This document shows positions 1 to 5,363 of a stretch of DNA of 5,363 nt, in pieces; within the stretch, counting starts at the first letter, position 1, and each line of letters begins with the position of its first letter. Under the pieces are notes generated by a model that did not search any database, was not told the DNA's origin, and was given only the letters and a program-made list of their open reading frames with translations. The stretch covers positions 1 through 5,363 of the forward strand of contig CAMPHP010000288.1 in assembly GCA_946885925.1 (NCBI GenBank). The letters are read 5' to 3'. Made by a program: the position numbers and the translations under genes. The DNA comes from an uncultured Litorilinea sp. Its GTDB lineage: Bacteria > Chloroflexota > Anaerolineae > Caldilineales > Caldilineaceae.

Positions 1-1348
1 CTTCTTTATCGGTAAAGAACATGACACGCACGACGTTCAGATAGTAGAACGCACCGATACCAGCGGTGAAAATCGCTACAATCACCAGCCAGAAATATTG
101 GTGCTGGATTGCAGCACCAAAGACATAGAACTTACCGACAAAACCGCCAGTCAGCGGAATCCCTGTGAGACTGAGCAAGAAGATAAACATTGCCCATGCC
201 AAACCCGGTGCACGTTGTGCCAGGCTGCCAAAAGCGCCAATCTCCGTGCTACCCGTAGTCTCTTCCACAGCCAACACGACCATAAAGGCACCGATGTTGG
301 TGAAGAGATAGGCAATGAGATAGAGCAGCAGCCCATTGATCCCGTTCATACCCAGCGTAGTCAGGTCGCCTTCACCACTAGAAACCACTGCGGTCAGCCC
401 CATCAGCACATACCCAGCCTGCCCGATCGAGCTATAGGCCAACATACGCTTGACATTGGATTGGCGCAAGGCCGCCAAGTTACCCACCACCATGGTCAGA
501 ATGCTTAAACCAGCGAGAATGGGAACCCATTCGACACGATAAGCACCCAGCGCCACAACCAAGGTTCGCGCCATCACAGCAAATCCAACTGCCTTCGAAG
601 CAGTAGAAAGATAGGTTGTGATAGGGGTCGGCGCACCATCATAGGTGTCCGGCGTCCATTGATGAAAGGGCGCAAGGCTGGCCTTGAAACCAAGACCGAC
701 CAACGTAAGCAGTGCCGCGGGCAGAATAATATTACCCAACTCAGCATTGGCCGCCAGTGCCTCTCCAATATTCCGCAAGTAAATGCTGCCACCTGCACCA
801 TAGAGCAGGCTCATGCCATAGAGCATTGCCGACGATGCCACCGAACCATAGATAAAGTACTTGAGTCCTGCTTCAGAGCTGCGGCGATTCTCACGCAGGA
901 AGCCTGCCAGAATGTAGCTTGTGATTGACAGGAACTCAATAGCTAGGAAGATCAGCAGCAAGTTATTGGCGCTAACCGCAATGCTCATGGCTAGCGTTAC
1001 AAAAATAAAGAGCGTCCAGAACTCGCCACGCGCGGTCGCGCGCTTGTTCATGTAGCTGCCGCCGCCGATTGCCACCAAGATCATGCCTGTATAGACGAGA
1101 ATCTTTAGAAAGGTAGCAAACGGGTCAATATCTACCATCGCCAGCGCAACATAAGCGGGCATCCCCAACTGCAAGATGACACCTACGAGCGCCACGATGA
1201 GAAAGACAACCGTCACCGCCATAAAGCCCTTACCCGAATCTTGTTCGTCGGTTTGAGCCATGTCTAACAGCAGGATCAGGAGGCCACCGATCAGCAGGAT
1301 AATTTCAGGTAGTATCCCACCCAGTGCGCCAAAGCCGATCTCGTTCAA
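1..1348 (-). CDS. nuoN: NADH-quinone oxidoreductase subunit N (NuoN), 3' end cut by window edge
   Basis: Antiporter-like membrane subunit of complex I, one of the proton channels in the inner membrane. The frame is open for 449 codons without a break. Family signatures, in order: N-terminal hydrophobic helix after LPEIILLIGG; AIEFLS with Glu138; EAGLKYF with Lys163; FKASLAPFHQWTPDTYDGAP with Lys222; STASKAVGF with Lys252; NVKRMLAYSSIGQAGY; and GGFVGKFYVF with Lys406. By family position these match E. coli NuoN E133, K158, K217, K247 and K395, the proton-path residues. The frame ends in VVRVMFFTDKE, close to the usual C-terminus, so probably only a few tens of residues are missing. The start is TTG: it sits 6 nt after AGGGGG, no ATG or GTG lies between it and the in-frame nuoM stop, and the next ATG (1261) would remove the first membrane helix. 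It is probably co-transcribed and translationally coupled with nuoM. Confidence 0.95.
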   Translation of the reverse strand, partial: MNEIGFGALGGILPEIILLIGGLLILLLDMAQTDEQDSGKGFMAVTVVFLIVALVGVILQLGMPAYVALAMVDIDPFATFLKILVYTGMILVAIGGGSYMNKRATARGEFWTLFIFVTLAMSIAVSANNLLLIFLAIEFLSITSYILAGFLRENRRSSEAGLKYFIYGSVASSAMLYGMSLLYGAGGSIYLRNIGEALAANAELGNIILPAALLTLVGLGFKASLAPFHQWTPDTYDGAPTPITTYLSTASKAVGFAVMARTLVVALGAYRVEWVPILAGLSILTMVVGNLAALRQSNVKRMLAYSSIGQAGYVLMGLTAVVSSGEGDLTTLGMNGINGLLLYLIAYLFTNIGAFMVVLAVEETTGSTEIGAFGSLAQRAPGLAWAMFIFLLSLTGIPLTGGFVGKFYVFGAAIQHQYFWLVIVAIFTAGIGAFYYLNVVRVMFFTDKE

Positions 1349-1354
1349 GATATG

Positions 1355-1360
1355 CCCCCT
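1355..1360 (-). promoter_or_regulatory. Ribosome binding site of nuoN
   Basis: AGGGGG on the minus strand begins directly after the nuoM TAA stop (1361-1363) and ends 6 nt before the TTG at 1346-1348. It decides the start: this TTG is the only usual start codon at proper spacing, and it keeps the complete first transmembrane helix. The nuoM stop is in the same frame as nuoN, five codons upstream of the TTG. Confidence 0.75.
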
Positions 1361-2971
1361 TTACAGCAGGCCCTGGATAAACTGCAACAGTTCTATCGAC
1401 GAGCCGTTGAAGTACACGAGCACGACGGTAGGATAGACGCCGATGATGAACATGCCGATGATCAAAGGCCAAAGGGTCAGCTTCTCAAACGCCGCCATGT
1501 CCGTCGGGCCATCCGTTTCGTGCCCATCCACTGTCGTCCAGTGGTGAATCTTGTGCGGGTCATAGCTGCCCAAGAAGATATTGTTAATGATGCGCCACAG
1601 AATGTAGACAGCAGTGATAATGATGCCGATGGCACCAAAAGCCGCCCAGTAAGGCACCAAGGCAAAGGCACCTCGGAAGGTGAAGAACTCGGCCCAGAAG
1701 CCCGCCAGACCTGGCAAGCCCAAGCTGGCAAAGCCTGCCACCAACATCATGCCGTAATAGGCCGGTGTGCGTGAGCTCAACCCGCCAAACAGATCAATCT
1801 GCCGGGTATGGGCACGTTCGTAGATCACACCCACCAAGAGGAACAAGGCACCTGTGATAATGCCATGATTGAACATTTGCAGTGCGGCCCCATTCAGCGC
1901 CATCGTAGCACTATCCATAACCGCCTCAGTGCTCTGACCAAATCTCTGGGCAACCTGTGTCGCGCTTTCCGGCGTCAATACAGTTGCCGCCGCACCGATT
2001 CCCAGCATGACATAGCCCATGTGACTGACCGAGCTATAGGCAATCAACCGCTTGAGGTCGGTTTGGGCTACACAGACAAAGGCACCATAGACAATCGCAA
2101 TCGCTCCCACAGCCACAATCCACATCGCCCAAAACTCACTCGCCGTCGGCAAGGTGGGCAAAATGATGCGCATGAAGCCATAAGCGCCCAGCTTTAGCAT
2201 CACACCCGCCAGAATCACGCTACCTGCAGTGGGCGCTTCTGTATGGGCATCAGGCAACCAGGTATGGAAGGGAAAGCTTGGCACCTTGAAGGCAAAGCCC
2301 AAGAAAAAGCCCCAGAAGGCCAAGCTGGTGAAGAGCAAAGCTCGATCTGCTGGCAAATCTTGGAATGGACGCAGTGCCGCTGCCTCGAGAATATTAAATG
2401 TACCCGTGGCAAAGTAGACCAGGAGGATTGCCAGAAGCATCGCCACCGATCCGACCAGGGTATAGATAAAGAACTTGAGCGAAGCGTAGCTGCGATCCTG
2501 TCCGCCCCAGATACCAATCAACAGGTACATGGGAACCAGACTGATCTCCCAGAAGACATAGAACAGGATGTAGTCCAGAGCGACAAAGACGCCCAGCATG
2601 CTTAGTTCCAACAGGTGGAACATGGCAAAGTATTCCTTGACACGCGTATTGATGGTAAAGACGCTGTAGTAGATGCTCAACGTCGAGAGCAGCGCTGTCA
2701 AGAAAATGAGCGGTACGCTCAGACCATCTGCACCCAGGTGGATGCTCGCTCCTAGCGATTCAATCCAGGGTATTCTCACCTCGAATTGCATCCCACCCGC
2801 ATTGAAGTCATAGGCCACCAGCATATAAATGCTGAGACCCAACGGCAGTAAGCTTGCCGCGACCGATCCCCATTTAATCGTGCGCTCGTTTGATGTCAAC
2901 AGTACCAAGACGGCAGACACCAACGGCCAGATTAGGATGATCGGCAATACCCATTGGTTCAGGAATTCCAT
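1361..2971 (-). CDS. nuoM: NADH-quinone oxidoreductase subunit M (NuoM)
   Basis: Complete 536-residue antiporter-like proton-pumping subunit of complex I, slightly longer than the family's usual length of about 500. Visible signatures: DGLSVPLIFLTALL (82-95); FWEISLVPMYLLIGIWG with Glu142; FAFKVPSFPFHTWLPDAHTEAP with Lys229 and His236; GVMLKLGAYG with Lys260; LKRLIAYSSVSHMGY with His317; QMFNHG with His369; and GLAGFWAEFF with Glu428. By family alignment from memory these correspond to E. coli NuoM E144, K234, K265, H322, H348 and E407. The His317-His369 spacing is about 26 residues longer than in E. coli, owing to an extra polar segment at about 329-358. The frame also allows a GTG start at 2986, five codons upstream. 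ATG at 2971 is preferred because GGAGGG lies 7 nt before it and the GTG overlaps that motif. nuoL lies 223 bp upstream and nuoN 12 bp downstream. Confidence 0.97.
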   Translation of the reverse strand: MEFLNQWVLPIILIWPLVSAVLVLLTSNERTIKWGSVAASLLPLGLSIYMLVAYDFNAGGMQFEVRIPWIESLGASIHLGADGLSVPLIFLTALLSTLSIYYSVFTINTRVKEYFAMFHLLELSMLGVFVALDYILFYVFWEISLVPMYLLIGIWGGQDRSYASLKFFIYTLVGSVAMLLAILLVYFATGTFNILEAAALRPFQDLPADRALLFTSLAFWGFFLGFAFKVPSFPFHTWLPDAHTEAPTAGSVILAGVMLKLGAYGFMRIILPTLPTASEFWAMWIVAVGAIAIVYGAFVCVAQTDLKRLIAYSSVSHMGYVMLGIGAAATVLTPESATQVAQRFGQSTEAVMDSATMALNGAALQMFNHGIITGALFLLVGVIYERAHTRQIDLFGGLSSRTPAYYGMMLVAGFASLGLPGLAGFWAEFFTFRGAFALVPYWAAFGAIGIIITAVYILWRIINNIFLGSYDPHKIHHWTTVDGHETDGPTDMAAFEKLTLWPLIIGMFIIGVYPTVVLVYFNGSSIELLQFIQGLL

Positions 2972-2978
2972 CGAATTA

Positions 2979-2984
2979 CCCTCC
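2979..2984 (-). promoter_or_regulatory. Ribosome binding site of nuoM
   Basis: GGAGGG on the minus strand stands 7 nt before the ATG at 2969-2971. This is a near-ideal Shine-Dalgarno, and it places the start at that ATG rather than at the in-frame GTG (2984-2986), whose last base is part of the motif. Confidence 0.8.
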
Positions 2985-3062
2985 ACAGATCCCTGTTTTG
3001 GCGTTCAAAAGACCGCAACGAATCTCGTATCAAGACTTCTTATATGAAGACATAGCAAGGAA

Positions 3063-3087
3063 CTGGATACGCACTGATTTTATCCAG
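3063..3087 (-). other. Small inverted repeat in the nuoL-nuoM gap
   Basis: CTGGATA and TATCCAG form a perfect 7-bp stem around an 11-nt loop. No T-run follows on the minus strand and the stem is AT-containing, so it does not look like an intrinsic terminator. It could be an mRNA hairpin or protein-binding dyad, or it could be chance. It overlaps the -10 element of the promoter candidate. Confidence 0.3.
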
Positions 3088-3104
3088 ACCCGGCTATGCC
3101 TCAA
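3077..3104 (-). promoter_or_regulatory. Possible sigma-70-type promoter upstream of nuoM
   Basis: TTGAGG (3099-3104) and TAAAAT (3077-3082) are separated by 16 nt on the minus strand, about 105 nt upstream of the nuoM ATG. They match the TTGACA/TATAAT consensus at 4/6 and 5/6. Such matches are common by chance. The only supporting context is the unusually long gap between nuoL and nuoM. It would allow extra transcription of nuoM-nuoN. Confidence 0.22.
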
Positions 3105-3164
3105 ATTTACCCGCAGCGAAAGCGACGACTAAATCTGTGAGCAAACCGACAACAAAACCGCCTA

Positions 3165-3202
3165 CTACACCACTGTGCACTACACCACTGTGCACTACAC
3201 CA
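3165..3202. repeat. 15-bp tandem repeat at the nuoL stop codon
   Basis: Two identical 15-bp units (plus strand CTACACCACTGTGCA, 3165-3179 and 3180-3194) are followed by the first 8 bp of a third (3195-3202), which forms the nuoL stop and its last codon or so. On the coding strand each unit ends in TAG in the nuoL frame, so the true stop at 3195-3197 is followed by in-frame TAGs at 3180-3182 and 3165-3167, and another directly after at 3162-3164. Most likely a slippage duplication. Confidence 0.85.
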
Positions 3203-5310
3203 AAGTCATAATGACCGGCATGACCTTCAACAGCAGCCACACCGCAACCGTCACCACGGCCACCATCAAATACACCTGAACATGACCGTCTTGTGTTAGG
3301 CGCAACACGCGGCCCATACGGTCTGCAAGCCAACCGGCTCCACCAACGGCTCCATCCACCACCAAACGGTCAAAGGCGGCCAGGAATTTGGCGAACCAGC
3401 TTGATACACTAGCAATGCCGTTGATAAGGGGATCGATGACCCACTTATCGTCAAAGTAGTAGAGGAACTTGCTTAGGCCGAGCGAGAAGGGGACGATTGT
3501 ACTGTTATAGAGTTCATCCACATAGTACTTATTGTGGAAGAGTACCCAAATCGGCCCCAACAACCGGCGCAATGGGTCAATCTGTCCCACCGCCAAGCCA
3601 CGACCATAGACAAGGAAACCCACCAACAAGCCACCCAATGCCACCGCAATGGAGACCAGCAGCGGCGTCATATCGAACTCAGGATGGGCGACATGAAAGC
3701 CTAGATACTCCACATAAGGTTCCAGGTAATGCTCGAGCCAGTTAGGGACGATGCCACCAATCCCTGGGAAGTGCTCAGGAATGCCAAACCAGCCCAACCC
3801 GATCGCAAACGGGGTAATCAAGATCAAAGGCCAAGTCATGCTTCGCACACTCTCGGGTGCATGAACTGCCCCCTCAGTGCGTGGACTGCCAAAGAACGTT
3901 AACCCAATTTGGCGTGCTGTATAGAATGCGGTAAGGAAAGCCGCGATTGCCAGCGTCCAGAAGACTGCGGTGCGCTGTCCTGCCCAAGCAAAGGCAAGAA
4001 TTTCATCCTTCGACCAGAAGCCAGCGGTAATCAGGGGGAAGCCGCTCAACGCCAATCCGCCAAGGATAAAGGTCCATCCAGTAATTGGCATCCGCCCCAG
4101 CAAGCCACCCATGTTACGCATGTCTTGCGGATCGTTGGGATTGAGCACGCCATCGCTGCGGTAGACCAGTGCATCGTGGGCGTGTGCATCGTGGGCATGT
4201 TCGTCATGGGCGTGTGCATCATGTCCGTGGGCAGCGTGGGCGTGATGGAAGCCATGCTCAACACCATGGATCACGCTACCGGAACCCAAGAACAAGAGTG
4301 CCTTGAAAAAGGCATGGGTAATCAGATGGAACAAGGCTGGGCCATATGCACCGACACCCAGCGCAGCAATCATGAAACCAAGTTGGCTGATGGTGGAATA
4401 GGCCAGCACCCGCTTGATGTCCCACTGAGCCAACGCAATTGTCGAAGCGAAGATCGCAGTAAAGGTACCGATAAAGGCGACAAAGTTCAACACCCACGGC
4501 GCAGCTTCACCCGCAACAGCAAAGAGCGGGTACATCCGGATCACCAAGAAAACACCCGCAGAGACCATCGTCGCTGCATGAATCATGGCGCTAACTGGTG
4601 TCGGGCCTTCCATTGCATCGGGCAACCAGACGTGCAGTGGGAACTGCGCGCTCTTACCGACCGTACCAAAGAAGATGAGCACCGCTATCAACGCAATCAC
4701 GGGAATGGTAATGTCCAGCAGCGGGAGTGTCACTGAGATCTCGGCCAAGCGGTGCAGACTATCAATCTGCAAAACTTGGTTAAACTGAAGGCTAGATGGT
4801 TCGCTCAGGAAGTAGAGCAGCATCATACCCACAAACATAAACGTATCGCCGATACGGGTCGTCATGAATGCTTTAATGTTGGCAGCCCGCGCGGTTGGCT
4901 TCTCATACCAGAAACCAATCAGCAGATACGAACACAGGCCCATGATCTCCCAGAAGATGAAAAAGGTTATCAGGGAGTTGGAGACAATCAACCCCAGCAT
5001 CCCCGTGGCAAACAAGCTAATGTAGGCCATGAAGCGGCTATAGCGTGGGTCTTTTCCCTGCTGATAAGAGACGGGATACATCTCTGGGTTTAGATGGGCT
5101 GGGAATGTCATGTAGCCACTGGCATAGATGAAGATCATCAACAGCAGAAACGATGACATAAAGAGCAGCAGCGCATTGGCAGCATCGACCTGATAGCCGA
5201 TCATGATGCTACTCATGCCTGTGGGGATAGAGAACAATTCCCCATAGACCGGATGCTCACCAAAGTGCTCGGTCGTAAAGGCAGTAAAGGCAATCGGCCA
5301 ACTTAAAAGT
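3195..5310 (-). CDS. nuoL: NADH-quinone oxidoreductase subunit L (NuoL), 5' end missing at contig end
   Basis: Distal antiporter-like proton-pumping subunit of complex I. 704 complete genomic codons are present. Signatures, in genomic residue numbers: [20 protein letters not shown] (Glu121); [21 protein letters not shown] (Lys219); [11 protein letters not shown] (His244); [14 protein letters not shown] (His328, His332, Lys336); GFWSKDEIL (Lys434, Asp435). These match E. coli NuoL E144, K229, H254, H334, H338, K342, K399 and D400. The C-terminal part ([30 protein letters not shown], then a last membrane helix) fits the long lateral helix and final helix of NuoL. A His-rich insertion occupies about 348-379, and a smaller extra loop follows IYASGYM (about 68-88). 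Roughly 40 N-terminal residues, including the first helix, appear to be missing. The ATG at 5327 and residues MCIRDR come from sequencing adapter, so no true start is present. Stop TAG at 3195-3197. Confidence 0.96.
4171..4245. repeat. Degenerate 15-bp tandem repeat encoding the His-rich loop of NuoL
   Basis: Five consecutive 15-bp units (4171, 4186, 4201, 4216, 4231) follow a GCATCGTGGGCGTGT-like pattern. The first two differ at one base; the later ones are more diverged. In the nuoL frame they encode five-residue repeats of the form H-D-(A/E)-H-A. The period is a multiple of three, so unit gain or loss keeps the frame. The repeat lies in the loop between the SGSVIHG and [11 protein letters not shown] motifs. 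Confidence 0.85.
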
Positions 5311-5363
5311 CTGTCTCTTATACACATTCCGAGCCCACGAGACTCCTGAGCATCTCGTATGCC
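5311..5363 (+). other. Illumina Nextera adapter read-through (artefact)
   Basis: Not genomic DNA. 5311-5327 is CTGTCTCTTATACACAT, the reverse complement of the Tn5 mosaic end used in Nextera libraries. 5329-5343 is CCGAGCCCACGAGAC, the read-2 adapter. 5344-5351 is TCCTGAGC, which matches the i7 index I know as N704. 5352-5363 is ATCTCGTATGCC, the start of the P7-side sequence. One C is missing at about 5328 against the standard adapter (CATCTCC expected, CATTCC seen). The order index-then-P7 is that of a short-insert read running through into adapter, later assembled into the contig end. Confidence 0.98.

Noticed and set aside
98..2605. Several plus-strand open frames of 60-140 codons across nuoN and nuoM
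   Set aside because: They are antisense shadows of the two genes: polar, low-complexity translations with no family resemblance. The minus-strand frames keep the conserved complex I motifs throughout.
2984..2986. GTG at 2986 as the nuoM start (541 residues)
   Set aside because: It overlaps the GGAGGG motif that is correctly spaced for the ATG at 2971, and the five added residues do not look like part of the conserved N-terminus.
3063..3087. Intrinsic terminator between nuoL and nuoM
   Set aside because: The 7-bp stem is weak, the 11-nt loop is large, and no T-run follows on the transcribed strand. A terminator within the operon is also unlikely.
3094..3333. A 79-codon minus-strand frame over the nuoL end and the gap, ending in a hydrophobic stretch
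   Set aside because: Its first half is an out-of-frame reading of nuoL. The regular GVVHS part comes from the 15-bp tandem repeat. NuoL already ends normally after its last membrane helix, so a frameshifted extension is not needed.
3909..4736. A 275-codon open frame on the plus strand, antisense to nuoL
   Set aside because: It lies wholly within nuoL. Its odd Val/Met/Cys-rich repeat is just the reverse reading of the His-rich repeat. The translation has no recognisable domain, and nuoL is certain.
5311..5327. Transposon end (Tn5-like 19-bp mosaic end) suggesting a mobile element
   Set aside because: It is followed by the synthetic read-2 adapter, index and P7 sequence, so it comes from library preparation rather than a natural insertion.

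Overview
The window is a fragment of a bacterial nuo operon for respiratory complex I (NADH:quinone oxidoreductase), read entirely on the minus strand. In transcription order (high to low coordinates) it holds nuoL (5' end missing), nuoM (complete) and nuoN (3' end missing). These are the three antiporter-like, proton-pumping subunits of the membrane arm. The order L-M-N is the usual bacterial one. The subunit architecture and the moderate base composition would fit Chloroflexota (for example Herpetosiphon- or Roseiflexus-like bacteria). That is an impression from protein style, not a demonstrated assignment.

Layout: 5311-5363 is not genomic. It is an Illumina Nextera read-through (mosaic end, read-2 adapter, 8-base index, start of the P7 sequence) left on the contig end. 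It supplies the false first residues (MCIRDR) of the open frame that runs into nuoL. From 5310 down to 3195 lies nuoL, which carries a histidine-rich tandem-repeat insertion. A 223-bp gap (2972-3194) follows, containing a 15-bp tandem duplication placed exactly at the nuoL stop, a weak promoter candidate and a small hairpin. nuoM runs from an ATG at 2971 to 1361 with a strong Shine-Dalgarno. Only 12 bp separate it from nuoN, which starts at a TTG (1348) behind an AGGGGG ribosome binding site and runs off the left edge.

Together the three products would form the distal proton channels of complex I. The lysine, glutamate and histidine residues of the proton path can be seen in all three. No mobile element, RNA gene, CRISPR array or defence system was found, and nothing points to a new biological system. 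The points worth a second look are the adapter contamination, the His-rich NuoL loop, an extra loop in NuoM, and the nuoL-nuoM junction.
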